64,000 nt of DNA from Ancylobacter polymorphus (GCF_022836935.1 NZ_CP083239.1:2680001-2744000); one strand, 5' to 3'. Counted from the stretch's first letter, positions 43,393 to 52,286 are shown. Numbers and translations are program-made. Notes: a model not told the origin generated them from the letters alone.

Positions 43393-43469
43393 CACGCGGA
43401 ACGAACCTCAGAAGAGGCAAGCGTCCAGGTCACGGATACCGACGACCGCGGATCAAGACGATCAGACAC
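43392..43469 (-). CDS. 25-residue leader ORF with full-length Shine-Dalgarno
   Basis: GTG start at 43469, product beginning MSDRLDPRSSVSVTWTLAS and ending in SEVRSA. It is preceded by an unusually long ribosome site (next entry) at 7 bases spacing. It is Ser/Arg-rich with no membrane segment. It lies upstream of a second mini-ORF, then a terminator, then yaiI: an arrangement like an attenuated leader or a small dual-function RNA. No known family recognised. Confidence 0.5.
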   Translation of the reverse strand: MSDRLDPRSSVSVTWTLASSEVRSA

Positions 43470-43470
43470 T

Positions 43471-43484
43471 GGATCACCTCCTTT
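43471..43484 (-). promoter_or_regulatory. Extended Shine-Dalgarno matching the 16S rRNA 3' end
   Basis: On the minus strand AAAGGAGGTGATCC, complementary to essentially the whole anti-Shine-Dalgarno tail of 16S rRNA (GGATCACCTCCTTT). AGGAGG ends 7 bases before the GTG at 43469. Such length is rare at ordinary genes and would give very strong ribosome binding. Confidence 0.75.
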
Positions 43485-43622
43485 CGATTGTTGACGACAA
43501 CTGAAGCTTAGACCGATTCGCCAAAAGGTCACGCGCTTGTTGCAGTGCGGGGTGGGAATCGGCTGTTCACATCGCGTTACGGCGCGCAATCTTGAGTGCA
43601 CGACAGGCGGGAGGGGACGCAG

Positions 43623-45374
43623 ATGAAGCTGTGGCACGGGCTTATCGCCCTGGTGCTGACCATGAGCCCGCTACAGGCGCAGCAGGCTTCCGACGTGCGG
43701 GCGCCGGAGGCTGCCGGGGCGCTGGCCACCGCGCCAAAAGCCGCCACCAGCCGGAATTGGATGGTGACGGCGGCCAACCCGCTGGCGGCGGAGGCAGGCG
43801 CGCAGATGCTACGCGCGGGCGGCAACGTCGTCGACGCCATGGTCGCGGTGCAGCTGATGCTCGGCCTTGTGGAGCCGCAATCCTCCGGCCTCGGCGGCGG
43901 CGGCTTTCTGGTCTATTGGGACGCCGCGACCCGCACGCTCACCAGCTTTGACGGGCGCGAGACCGCGCCGCGCGCGGCGACGCCGACGCTGTTCCAGAAC
44001 GCGCAGGGCCAGCCGCTCGCCTTCATGGAGGCCGTGGTCGGCGGGCGCTCGGTCGGCACGCCGGGCACGCCGGCGCTGTTGGAGACGGTGCATCGCCGCT
44101 ATGGCCGCCTCGGCTGGGAGACGCTGTTCGCCCCGGCGCTGGAGCGGGCGGAGAACGGCTTTGCCGTCTCGCCCCGCCTTGCCGGGCTGATCGCCGGCGA
44201 TGTCGACACGCTGGCGCGCGATCCCGCTGCAAAGGCCTATTTCCTCGACGCCGCCGGCGCTCCACTGGCCGAGGGCACGGTGCTGAAGAACCCGGCCTAT
44301 GCGCAGACGCTGCGCAGCTTACGCGACGGTGGCGCGGCGGCGTTCTATGACGGTGCGCTGGCGACGGCGATCGTCGCGGCGGTGCGCGGCGCGGCCAATC
44401 CCGGCCTGCTGGAGGAGGAGGACCTCGCCGATTACCAGGTGAAGGAGCGCGCGCCCGTGTGCGGCGCCTATCGCGGCCTGGAGGTCTGCGGCATGGGGCC
44501 GCCGGGCTCCGGCGCACTCACCCTGGGCCAGATCCTCGGCCTGCTGGAACCCTATGATTTGAAGGCGCTCGGCCCGAGCTCGCCCGAGGCGTGGCGGCTG
44601 ATCGCGGATGCCTCGCGCCTCGCCTTCGCCGACCGCGAGCGCTACATGGCCGACAGCGACTATGTGCCGATGCCGACCAAGGGGCTGCTGGCGCGCGATT
44701 ATCTCGCCCAGCGGGCCAAGCTGCTGGAAGGCGACGACGCGCTGCCCGAGGTCGCGCCCGGTAACCCCACCTGGGACCACGCCGCCATCGTCCCGGAGCG
44801 TGCGGACGGGCTGGCGCCGGAACTGCCCTCCACCACGCAGATCACCATTGTCGATGCGCAGGGCAACATCGTCTCCATGACCTCGACCATCGAGGCGGGG
44901 TTCGGGTCGCGGTTGATGGTGGGCGGCTTCCTGCTCAACAACGAATTGACCGATTTCTCCTTCCGCTCCCAAAAGGACGGTGTGCCGGTGGCTAACCGGG
45001 TGGAGCCGGGCAAGCGGCCGCGCTCGTCGATGACCCCCACCATCGTGCTGAAGGACGGGCGCCCGGTGCTGGCGCTAGGTTCGCCCGGCGGCAGCCAGAT
45101 CATCGGCTATGTCGCCAAAACGCTGTTCGCCCATCTCGACTGGGGCATGAGCCTGCCCGATGCCATCGCCGCGCCCAATGTGCTGGCGCGCTTCGACGCG
45201 GTGGAGATCGAGGCGGGAACGGCGGCGGAGGCGCTGGCGCCGGGCCTCGCCGCGCTCGGCTTCAGCGTGAAGACCGGGGCGATGACCTCGGGCGTGCAGG
45301 CGGTGGCGATCACGCCCGACGGATTGCTCGGTGCCGCCGACCCGCGCCGCGAAGGCGTGGCGATTGGGGAGTGA
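43623..45374 (+). CDS. ggt: Gamma-glutamyltransferase, exported
   Basis: 583 residues from ATG 43623 (G-rich ribosome site AGGGG about 8 bases before). Signal peptide LWHGLIALVLTMSPLQAQ. Ntn-hydrolase proenzyme: large subunit with ANPLAAEAGAQMLRAGGNVVDAMVA and SSGLGGGGFLVYWD, and the processing site LPSTTQITIVD where the second Thr becomes the N-terminal nucleophile of the small subunit (usual T-T-H is T-T-Q here). Later GSRLMVGGFLLNNELTDFS and GSPGGSQIIGYV bind the glutamyl group. Periplasmic hydrolysis or transfer of the gamma-glutamyl group of glutathione. Confidence 0.95.
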   Translation: MKLWHGLIALVLTMSPLQAQQASDVRAPEAAGALATAPKAATSRNWMVTAANPLAAEAGAQMLRAGGNVVDAMVAVQLMLGLVEPQSSGLGGGGFLVYWDAATRTLTSFDGRETAPRAATPTLFQNAQGQPLAFMEAVVGGRSVGTPGTPALLETVHRRYGRLGWETLFAPALERAENGFAVSPRLAGLIAGDVDTLARDPAAKAYFLDAAGAPLAEGTVLKNPAYAQTLRSLRDGGAAAFYDGALATAIVAAVRGAANPGLLEEEDLADYQVKERAPVCGAYRGLEVCGMGPPGSGALTLGQILGLLEPYDLKALGPSSPEAWRLIADASRLAFADRERYMADSDYVPMPTKGLLARDYLAQRAKLLEGDDALPEVAPGNPTWDHAAIVPERADGLAPELPSTTQITIVDAQGNIVSMTSTIEAGFGSRLMVGGFLLNNELTDFSFRSQKDGVPVANRVEPGKRPRSSMTPTIVLKDGRPVLALGSPGGSQIIGYVAKTLFAHLDWGMSLPDAIAAPNVLARFDAVEIEAGTAAEALAPGLAALGFSVKTGAMTSGVQAVAITPDGLLGAADPRREGVAIGE

Positions 45375-45395
45375 GGGGAGCGGGTCTGATCCTGC

Positions 45396-45485
45396 CGTCA
45401 TCCCGGCCGAGCGTAGCGAGCGCCGGGACCGCTCTCCAATGTCCGCGCGATCCCGGATCGCACCTTTGGCGCGTCCGGGATGACG
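45396..45485. repeat. REP-like palindromic intergenic repeat
   Basis: Outer arms CGTCATCCCGG (45396-45406) and CCGGGATGACG (45475-45485) enclose smaller hairpins (TCCCGGC ... GCCGGGA near 45401-45427). It stands between ggt and the fmdB gene, which converge, and could also help end transcription. A half-copy is at 7937-7956. Confidence 0.8.
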
Positions 45486-45511
45486 CCGGTCCGGCATGGG
45501 CGCTCAGCGCC

Positions 45512-45868
45512 TCAATGGCTGATCATCCACGGCCGGGCGGAGGGGAAGCTCTTGGCGCCTGAGGCGGCGGTGGCGGTCTTGGATTTCTTCGAGCGGCTCT
45601 TCATGCCGCCCGTGCAGCAAGAACAGCTCGACGGGTGTTTCTTCGCCGCATATTCGCCCGTGGTCATCGGCGCGTGGCTGGCGCGCTCATTGGTGGCATG
45701 GGCGGTGAAGCTCTCGCGCGACATGCCGGAGAAATGCGGGGCGGTGAGCATCACGCGCGGGGCCAGTGCGCCGCAATCCGGGCAGGGCTGCGGGGCCTGA
45801 TATTCGCTCATCGGCCGCATCGCGGTGAAATCGCCGCAGCTTTCGCATTCATATTCATAGACGGGCAT
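45512..45868 (-). CDS. fmdB: FmdB-type zinc-ribbon protein
   Basis: 118 residues. AGGGA 7 bases upstream of the ATG at 45868 selects this start over an ATG at 45874. An N-terminal zinc ribbon with two Cys pairs (YECESCGDF ... QPCPDCGALAPR) is followed by MLTAPHFSGMSRESF and a Lys/Ser-rich tail. FmdB is a putative regulator of the formamidase locus in Methylophilus; it lies directly downstream of fmdA here, as there. Additional Cys (SCSCC) appear in the tail. Whether it binds DNA is unproven. Confidence 0.9.
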   Translation of the reverse strand: MPVYEYECESCGDFTAMRPMSEYQAPQPCPDCGALAPRVMLTAPHFSGMSRESFTAHATNERASHAPMTTGEYAAKKHPSSCSCCTGGMKSRSKKSKTATAASGAKSFPSARPWMISH

Positions 45869-46021
45869 CGGCATGTCCCTGTGTGCGGGTCTTGAGCGCG
45901 ACCCCTTGGGCGTTTCCTGAGAGGGAGCGGGGCGATGTCTTGGCATCGCCCTCATTTCTAAGATGAAGGGAGCGGGGCGACGCCTTGGCATCGCCCCGCA
46001 TGCACCGGACGTCAGAGGGGG

Positions 46022-47251
46022 TCAAAGGTCCGGTGACAGCGGCATGTCGATGGAGCCGTCGAGGAATTTCGTCGGTCCGGCCGCGGTGGGGTTGATGTCG
46101 AAGTCGAAGATCTCGGTCGGCAGCCACAGCGTGGCGCAGGCATTCGGGATGTCGACCACGCCGGAGATGTGGCCCTGCACCGGCGCCGTGCCGAGGATCG
46201 AATAGGCCTGGGCGCCGGAATAGCCGAACTTCTTCAGGTACTCGATGGCGTTGAGGCAGGCCTGGCGATAGGCGATGTGCACGTCGAGATAGTGCTGGCC
46301 GCCGGCCTCGTCGACCGAGATGCCCTCGAAGATCAGATAGTCCTTGTAGTTCGGCGTCACCGGCGAGGGCTTGAAGATCGGGTTCTTGATCCCGTACTTG
46401 GCCATGCCGCCCTTCAGCACCTCGACCTTGAGGTGCACCCAGCCGGCCATTTCGATGGCGCCGCAGAAGGTGATCTCGCCGTCGCCCTGGCTGAAATGCA
46501 GGTCGCCCATGGAGAGGCCGCCGCCTTCGACATAGACCGGGAAGTAGATCTTGGAGCCGCGCGACAGATCCTTGATGTCGCAATTGCCGCCATGCTCGCG
46601 CGGCGGCACGGTGCGCGCGCCGGTGGCGGCGGCGGCGTCCCGCGCGTCGCCGGTGAGCCGGCCCATATGGGCGGTCGCGGCGAAGGGCGGGGCGGCGAGC
46701 GGCGGCACGCGGGTCGGGTTGGTGTCGATCAGCGCCTGCTCGCGGGTGTTCCAGGTGTCGAGCAGCTTCGGGTCGGGCAGGCAGCCGATGAGGCCGGGAT
46801 GGATCAGCCCGGCGAAATTCACCCCCGGCACATGGCGCGAGGAGGTGTACATGCCCTTGAAGTCCCAGATCGACTTCTGCGCCAGCGGGAAGTGGTCGGT
46901 CAGGAAGCCGCCGCCATTCTTCTTGGAGAAGAAGCCGTTGAAGCCCCATTGGCTGTCCGGCATGGCGCCGATGTCGAGCAAATCGACCACCAGCAGGTCG
47001 CCCGGCTCGGCGCCCTTCACACCGATCGGGCCGGAGAGGAAGTGCACGATCGACAGGTCGATGTCGCGCACATCGTCGGCGGATTCGTTGTTCTTGATGA
47101 AGCCGCCGGTCCAGTCATAGGTCTCGACGATGAAATCGTCGCCCGGCTTCACCCAGGCCACCATCGGAATGTCCGGGTGCCAGCGGTTGTGAACCATGTC
47201 GTTGTCGTAGGCCGACTGGTTCAGGTCGATCTTGATCAGCGTTTCGGTCAT
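46022..47251 (-). CDS. fmdA: Formamidase / acetamidase
   Basis: 409 residues from ATG 47251 (GGAG about 8 bases upstream; an earlier in-frame ATG lacks family sequence). Hydrolyses formamide or acetamide to ammonia and the acid. FmdA/AmdA family: IDLNQSAYDNDMVHNRWHPDIP, VKPGDDFIVETYDWTGG, HPGLIGCLPDPKLLDTWN, PREHGGNCDIKDLSRGSKIYFPVYVEGG, SMGDLHFSQGDGEITFCGAIEM. It is the last enzyme of the urtABCDE cluster, 63 bases beyond urtE, so the transporter probably brings in short amides or urea. Confidence 0.96.
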   Translation of the reverse strand: MTETLIKIDLNQSAYDNDMVHNRWHPDIPMVAWVKPGDDFIVETYDWTGGFIKNNESADDVRDIDLSIVHFLSGPIGVKGAEPGDLLVVDLLDIGAMPDSQWGFNGFFSKKNGGGFLTDHFPLAQKSIWDFKGMYTSSRHVPGVNFAGLIHPGLIGCLPDPKLLDTWNTREQALIDTNPTRVPPLAAPPFAATAHMGRLTGDARDAAAATGARTVPPREHGGNCDIKDLSRGSKIYFPVYVEGGGLSMGDLHFSQGDGEITFCGAIEMAGWVHLKVEVLKGGMAKYGIKNPIFKPSPVTPNYKDYLIFEGISVDEAGGQHYLDVHIAYRQACLNAIEYLKKFGYSGAQAYSILGTAPVQGHISGVVDIPNACATLWLPTEIFDFDINPTAAGPTKFLDGSIDMPLSPDL

Positions 47252-47314
47252 GCGTCTCACTCCACGTGGGCAAGCTGGGATCTTTGGCAAAGGGTGAAGG
47301 CGGTCCGGCCGGGC

Positions 47315-48004
47315 TCACACCGACAGGAAGCGGGCGACCTTGGCCTCGTCGACATCGGCGCGCCGGTCCTCGTGGACGATCTCGCCGTTCTCGATCACCA
47401 GCACGCGGTCGGCGATGTCGAGGGCGAAGGACAGCACCTGTTCCGACACCACGATGGACAGCCCGCGCTCGTCGCGGATGCGCTTCAGCGTGCGGGCCAT
47501 GTCGCGGATGATCGAGGGCTGGATGCCCTCGGTCGGCTCATCGAGCAGCAGCACCTTCGGCGCGGTGGCGAGCGCGCGGGCGATGGCGAGCTGCTGCTGC
47601 TGGCCGCCGGAGAGGTTGCCGCCGCGCCGGCCCTTCATTTCCAGGAGCACCGGGAACAGTTCGTAAATGTCCGGCGGCACCTTGCTTTCGCCGCGCGGGA
47701 TCAGCCCGGTCTCGATGTTCTCCTGCACCGTCATGGTGGAGAAGATCATGCGGCCCTGCGGCACATAGGCGACGCCGTTCTTGACGCGCTCATAGCTCTT
47801 CAGCCGGGTGATGTCGGTGGCGCCGACGCTCACCGCGCCGCTCTTGGTCGGCACGATGCCCATGAGCGACTTCATGAGCGTGGTCTTGCCCATGCCGTTG
47901 CGGCCCATGATGGCGATGATCTCGTTCGGCGCCACGGTGAAGTTGAGGCCGTGCAGAACCTCGCTCTCGCCATAGGAGACGTGCAGCTTCGATACGTTCA
48001 GCAT
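47315..48004 (-). CDS. urtE: Urea/short-chain amide ABC transporter ATP-binding protein UrtE
   Basis: 229 residues, LivF-type ATPase. Walker A GRNGMGKTT, signature LSGGQQQQLAIARAL, Walker B KVLLLDEPTEGIQPSII (the E-G-I-Q-P form typical of UrtE), and H-loop replaced by Gln in VVSEQV, also usual for UrtE. It pairs with UrtD on the cytoplasmic face of the UrtBC permease. It lies 11 bases after urtD. Confidence 0.95.
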   Translation of the reverse strand: MLNVSKLHVSYGESEVLHGLNFTVAPNEIIAIMGRNGMGKTTLMKSLMGIVPTKSGAVSVGATDITRLKSYERVKNGVAYVPQGRMIFSTMTVQENIETGLIPRGESKVPPDIYELFPVLLEMKGRRGGNLSGGQQQQLAIARALATAPKVLLLDEPTEGIQPSIIRDMARTLKRIRDERGLSIVVSEQVLSFALDIADRVLVIENGEIVHEDRRADVDEAKVARFLSV

Positions 48005-48015
48005 GATCCGCCCCC

Positions 48016-48783
48016 TCAATGGCCGAGATAGACTTCGATGACCTTCGGGTCCGCCTGGACCTTGGCCATGGAGCCTTCCGAGAGAATCTTGCCCTGGTGC
48101 AGCACCGTCACCTTGTGGGCGATGTCCTCGACGAACTTCATGTCGTGCTCGATCACGATCACCGAACGGTTCTTGATGATGGTATTGAGCAGTTCGGCGG
48201 TCTTCTTGCGCTCGGAGACGCTCATGCCGGCCACCGGCTCGTCGAGCATCAGGAGTTCCGGGTCCTGGATCAGCAGCATGCCGATCTCCAGCCACTGCTT
48301 CTGGCCGTGCGAGAGATATTCGGCCCGCTGGTCGAGCTGGTCGGCGAGGAAGATGGTTTCCGCCACCTCCTGCACCCGCTCCTTCACCGCCCGGTCGCGG
48401 CGGAAGGTCAGCGCGCCAGGCACCGAGCGGCCCTTGGGATAGGAGATTTCGAGATTCTCGAAGACGGTGAGGTCTTCATAGATCGACGGGTTCTGGAACT
48501 TGCGCCCGACCCCGGCGCGGACGATCTCGTGCTCCTTCATCCGGGTCAACTCGCGTTCCTTGAACCGGATCGAGCCCGTGGTGGCCTTGGTGCGCCCGCA
48601 GATGAGGTCGAGCACCGTGGTCTTGCCGGCGCCATTGGGGCCGATGATGACGCGGATCTCGTTCTCGTCGACATAGAAGGACAGGTCGTTGACCGCCTTG
48701 AACCCGTCGAAGGAGACGGTGAGTCCTTCCACCGCCAGGACGAAGTCCTTGTTCATGGAGTCGGTGATGACTTGGCTGTTCAT
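48016..48783 (-). CDS. urtD: Urea/short-chain amide ABC transporter ATP-binding protein UrtD
   Basis: 255 residues, LivG-type ATPase. Walker A GPNGAGKTTVLDLI, the UrtD-type signature LSHGQKQWLEIGMLL, Walker B LLMLDEPVAGMSVSE, and H-loop IVIEHDMKF. The stretch GRKFQNPSIYEDLTVFENLE is also characteristic. It is 11 bases from urtC and urtE on either side, within one operon. Confidence 0.95.
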   Translation of the reverse strand: MNSQVITDSMNKDFVLAVEGLTVSFDGFKAVNDLSFYVDENEIRVIIGPNGAGKTTVLDLICGRTKATTGSIRFKERELTRMKEHEIVRAGVGRKFQNPSIYEDLTVFENLEISYPKGRSVPGALTFRRDRAVKERVQEVAETIFLADQLDQRAEYLSHGQKQWLEIGMLLIQDPELLMLDEPVAGMSVSERKKTAELLNTIIKNRSVIVIEHDMKFVEDIAHKVTVLHQGKILSEGSMAKVQADPKVIEVYLGH

Positions 48784-48794
48784 GGCTCCGGCTC

Positions 48795-49967
48795 CTATTC
48801 GGCGGCGGCGGGGGCGGCCGTCCCGGGGGACGGGGCGGCGGGCGGCGTCGCGGCGGGGGGCGTCCGGCGGGCGGCGCCGCCGAAGAGCGGGCCGAGGCGC
48901 GGGGCGATGTAGCTCTGCCAGAGGCCGGCAATGCCGTTCGGGAAGATCAGCACCACGGCGATGAACAGGCCGCCGAGGCCGAACAGCCAGAGTTCCGGGA
49001 AGCTCTCGGAGAACGAGGTCTTGGCCCAGTTCACCAGCAGCGTGCCGTAGATGGCGCCGAGGATGGAGAGGCGCCCGCCCACCGCGGTGTAGATGACCAT
49101 CTCGATCGACGGCACGATGCCGACGAAGGACGGCGACATGAACCCGACCTGCAGCGCGAACATGGCCCCGCCAATGCCCGACAGCGCCGCCGCCAGGCAG
49201 AAGACGAAGATCTTGAAGCTGGCCACGTCGTAGCCGGAGAAGCGGACGCGGTCCTCCTTGTCACGCATGGCGACGAGGATGCGGCCGAGCTTGGACGACT
49301 TCACGTAGAAGGCCAGCAGGATGCAGGCGAGCAGCAGGCCGACGCAGACGAAATAGAGGATCGTCTTGGCGCTGTCGGTGCGGATGTCCCAGCCGTGCAG
49401 GGTGCGCAGATCGGTGATGCCGTTGATGCCGCCGGTATAGCCCTGCTGGCCGATGATCAGGATGGTCATGATCGCGGCGAGCGCCTGGGTGATGATGGCG
49501 AAATACACGCCGCCCACACGCCGCTTGAACAGAGCGAAGCCGAGGATGAGGGCGAAGAAGGCCGGCACCAGCACGACGGCGACGGTGGAAAAGGTGAAGC
49601 TCTTGAAGGGCTCCCAGAACCAGGGCAGCGCGGTGATCTGGTTCCAGTCCATGAAGTCCGGAATGCCGGGCGTGGTCTGGATCTTGGTGTTCTCGACGCT
49701 GGAGGCTTCCAGCTTGAGGAACATGGCCATGCAGTAGCCGCCGAGACCGAAGAATACGCCCTGGCCGAGGGAAAGGATGCCGGCATAGCCCCAGCACAGC
49801 ACCAGGCCGAGCGCGACGAAGGCGTAGGTGAGGTACTTGCCGACGAATTGCAGGCGGAAATTGTCCAGCGCCAGCGGAAGCACGACGAGGAGGATGAAGG
49901 CCAGGATCGCGATCCCGATCATGTCCTGCGGGCGCAGGAAGAAGGTGCGGCCGGATGACTTGCTCAT
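48795..49967 (-). CDS. urtC: Urea/short-chain amide ABC transporter permease UrtC
   Basis: 390 residues, LivM-type permease with about ten membrane helices. Family marks: WGYAGILSLGQGVFFGLGGYCMAMFL (in parts), GINGITDL, FSGYDVASFKIFVFCLAAALSGIGGAMFA, EMVIYTAVGGRLSILGAIYGTLLVNW. The C-terminal tail (after about 355) is Ala/Pro-rich and not conserved. Forms the membrane channel with UrtB. The Met at 49967 is followed by a short hydrophilic lead. Confidence 0.95.
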   Translation of the reverse strand: MSKSSGRTFFLRPQDMIGIAILAFILLVVLPLALDNFRLQFVGKYLTYAFVALGLVLCWGYAGILSLGQGVFFGLGGYCMAMFLKLEASSVENTKIQTTPGIPDFMDWNQITALPWFWEPFKSFTFSTVAVVLVPAFFALILGFALFKRRVGGVYFAIITQALAAIMTILIIGQQGYTGGINGITDLRTLHGWDIRTDSAKTILYFVCVGLLLACILLAFYVKSSKLGRILVAMRDKEDRVRFSGYDVASFKIFVFCLAAALSGIGGAMFALQVGFMSPSFVGIVPSIEMVIYTAVGGRLSILGAIYGTLLVNWAKTSFSESFPELWLFGLGGLFIAVVLIFPNGIAGLWQSYIAPRLGPLFGGAARRTPPAATPPAAPSPGTAAPAAAE

Positions 49968-49977
49968 ATGCGCCTCC

Positions 49978-50904
49978 TCAGCGACGGACCTTGATGACGA
50001 ACAGGCCCTGCGGCCGCAGCATCAGGATGATGACCACGCCGAGCAGCGTGAGGACCTTGGCCATCGAACCGGAGAGGAAGAACTCCATGGTCGACTGGGC
50101 CTGCGAGATGGTGAAGGCGGAGGCGATGGTGCCGAGCAGGCTCTGCGCGCCGCCGAAGACGACGACCAGGAAGGTGTCGACGATGTAGAGCTGGCCGGAG
50201 GTCGGGCCGGTCGAGCCGATCATGGTGAAGGCCGAGCCGGCCACGCCGGCGATGCCGCAGCCGAGGCCGAAGGTGTAGCGGTCGATCTTCTCGGTATTGA
50301 TGCCAACGGCGCCGGCCATGACGCGGTTCTGCACCACGGCGCGCACCTGCTTGCCCCAGGCCGACTTGTACATCAGCAGGGCGACGGCAACGGTGATGGC
50401 GATGGTAAGGCCCATGACGAACAGGCCGTTGATCTGCACTTCGATCGAGTCGGTGAGCGAGATTGAGCCCATCATCCAGTTCGGCAGTTCCACGCCCACT
50501 TCGCGCGGGCCGAAGACGGAGCGGTAGACCTGCTGAAGAATGAGGCTGAGGCCCCAGGTGGCGAGCAGCGTGTCGAGCGGGCGTTTGTACAATCGCCGGA
50601 TCATCAGCCATTCCACCGCCATGCCGAGCGCGCCGGCGGCGAAAAAGGCGAGCACCATGGCGACAAAGAAGTAGGCGCCGAACAGGCCCGGCACATAGTT
50701 CAGGAAGAATTGCGAAGTGAAATAGGTGACATAGGCGCCGAGAATCATGAACTCGCCATGCGCCATGTTGATGACGCCCATCTGGCCGAAGATGATGGCG
50801 AGGCCGAGCGCCATGAGCACGAAGACCGAGAACAGGATGAGGCCGGCAAAGCCCTGCATCACGAAAATCGAGCCAAGCTCGGCCAGCGAATAGTCAGCGA
50901 ACAT
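49978..50904 (-). CDS. urtB: Urea/short-chain amide ABC transporter permease UrtB
   Basis: 308 residues, LivH-type permease, about eight membrane helices. Seen: FGQMGVINMAHGEFMILGAYVTYF, EWLMIRRLYKRPLDTLLATWGLSLILQQ, FGPREVGVELPNWM (typical of UrtB), and FGGAQSLLGTIASAFTISQAQSTMEFF. The gene is 98 bases after urtA, with a strong hairpin in the gap, which commonly leaves the binding protein more abundant than the permease. Confidence 0.95.
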   Translation of the reverse strand: MFADYSLAELGSIFVMQGFAGLILFSVFVLMALGLAIIFGQMGVINMAHGEFMILGAYVTYFTSQFFLNYVPGLFGAYFFVAMVLAFFAAGALGMAVEWLMIRRLYKRPLDTLLATWGLSLILQQVYRSVFGPREVGVELPNWMMGSISLTDSIEVQINGLFVMGLTIAITVAVALLMYKSAWGKQVRAVVQNRVMAGAVGINTEKIDRYTFGLGCGIAGVAGSAFTMIGSTGPTSGQLYIVDTFLVVVFGGAQSLLGTIASAFTISQAQSTMEFFLSGSMAKVLTLLGVVIILMLRPQGLFVIKVRR

Positions 50905-50959
50905 TCAGGAATCCCCCGGCGGGCGCGCGAGCGCGCGCTTGGCATCAACGGCGTGAAGT

Positions 50960-50986
50960 CCCGGAGAGGGCGCGGCCCTCTCCGGG
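50960..50986 (-). other. Hairpin between urtA and urtB
   Basis: A perfect 12-bp stem (CCCGGAGAGGGC and complement) with a 3-base loop and no T-run. Hairpins between a binding-protein gene and its permease genes often protect the upstream mRNA or cause partial termination; that role is inferred. Confidence 0.7.
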
Positions 50987-51002
50987 TGGGAGCGTCAGCC
51001 GA

Positions 51003-52286
51003 TCACTGGTAGCCCTTGGGGAACGGATCGGGCTCGATCAGGTCCGGGGTCTCGAACACCACCTTGAACTGGCCGTCCGGCTGGGCGAGGCCGACGCGGG
51101 TCTTCGACCAGAGGTGATGGTTCGGGTGGATCTTGACGTAGCCTTCCGGCGCCTTGGTGAACTCGATGCCGGGCGAGGCCTCGGCGACCTTGTCGACATC
51201 GAAGGAGCCGGCCTTCTCGACGGTGAATTTCCACAGCCACGGGCCGAGATAGGCGGCCTGCGTCACGTCGCCGATCACGGTCTTCTCGCCCCACATCTTC
51301 TTGAAGGCGGCGACGAAGTCCTTGTTGTTCGGGTTGTCGAGCGACTGGAAATACTTCATGCAGCTATAGGCGCCGGCGAAGTTCTCGCCGCCGATGCCGT
51401 CGATCTCGTCCTCGGTGACGGAGATGGTCAGCAGTGTCTGCTTGTTGAGGTCGATGCCGGCGGCCTTGAGCTGCTTGTAGAAGGCGACGTTGGAGCCGCC
51501 GACAACGGCGGCGTAGATCACGTCCGGCTTCTTCAGCTTGATCTTGTTGATGACGGAATTGAACTGGGTGTGGCCGAGCGGGAAATATTCTTCGCCGACG
51601 ACCGAGGAGTCCTTCAGGTGCCCTTCGATGTGCTTGCGGGCGATCTTCATCGAGGTGCGCGGCCAGATATAGTCCGAGCCGATGAGATAGAAGGTCTTGC
51701 CGCCCTTGGTCTTCTGCACCCAGTCCAGGCCGGCGAGAATCTGCTGCGTGGCTTCCTGGCCGGTGTAGATGACGTTCTTGGACTGCTCCAGACCTTCATA
51801 GAAGGTCGGGTAGTAGAGCATGCCGTTATACTGCTCGACCACCGGCAGCACCGCCTTGCGCGAGGCCGAGGTCCAGCAGCCCATGATGGCCGCGACCTTG
51901 TCGTTGACCAGCAGCTTCTTGGCCTTCTCCGCGAAGGTCGGCCAGTCGGAGGCGCCGTCTTCCTGGATGAACTTGATCTTGCGGCCGAGCACGCCGCCCA
52001 TGGCGTTGATCTGCTCGATCGCCAGCTTTTCCGCCTGCACCGAGCCGGTCTCGGAGATCGCCATGGTGCCGGTGACGGAATGCAGGATGCCGACGGTGAC
52101 TTCCGTGTCGGTCACGGCGAGACCAGTGGTGTTCACCGCCGATGTCGCCGGGGCCTGGGCCTGTGCCGGGGTGGAAAAAAGGCCGGTCGACGCAAGAACA
52201 GGCACGGCCGGGAGCGCGGCAATACCCATCAAGAGCTTGCGCCGCGTCGCTGAAAACGTGTTCGTCGGATCATTCTTCGAAGACAT
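51003..52286 (-). CDS. urtA: Urea/short-chain amide ABC transporter substrate-binding protein UrtA
   Basis: 427 residues from ATG 52286 (GGAGGGG about 8 bases upstream; an ATG at 52301 lies in that site). Twin-arginine-like signal ATRRKLLMGIAALPAVPVLA, cut near AQAQAP. The mature protein is a type I periplasmic binding fold: VGILHSVTGTMAISETGSVQ, GAS D-W-P-T-F, CWTSASRKAVLPVVEQYNGMLYYPTFYEG, and FYLIGSDYIWPRTSMK, which match UrtA/FmdD. It should bind urea or small amides in the periplasm. First gene of the operon; divergent from the transporter-like kinase. Confidence 0.95.
   Translation of the reverse strand: MSSKNDPTNTFSATRRKLLMGIAALPAVPVLASTGLFSTPAQAQAPATSAVNTTGLAVTDTEVTVGILHSVTGTMAISETGSVQAEKLAIEQINAMGGVLGRKIKFIQEDGASDWPTFAEKAKKLLVNDKVAAIMGCWTSASRKAVLPVVEQYNGMLYYPTFYEGLEQSKNVIYTGQEATQQILAGLDWVQKTKGGKTFYLIGSDYIWPRTSMKIARKHIEGHLKDSSVVGEEYFPLGHTQFNSVINKIKLKKPDVIYAAVVGGSNVAFYKQLKAAGIDLNKQTLLTISVTEDEIDGIGGENFAGAYSCMKYFQSLDNPNNKDFVAAFKKMWGEKTVIGDVTQAAYLGPWLWKFTVEKAGSFDVDKVAEASPGIEFTKAPEGYVKIHPNHHLWSKTRVGLAQPDGQFKVVFETPDLIEPDPFPKGYQ

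Noticed and set aside
43471..43486. Similarity to the 3' end of 16S rRNA (GGATCACCTCCTTTC) on the plus strand
   Set aside because: Only about 15 bases match and no further rRNA-like sequence is nearby. It is better read as a very long Shine-Dalgarno on the minus strand.
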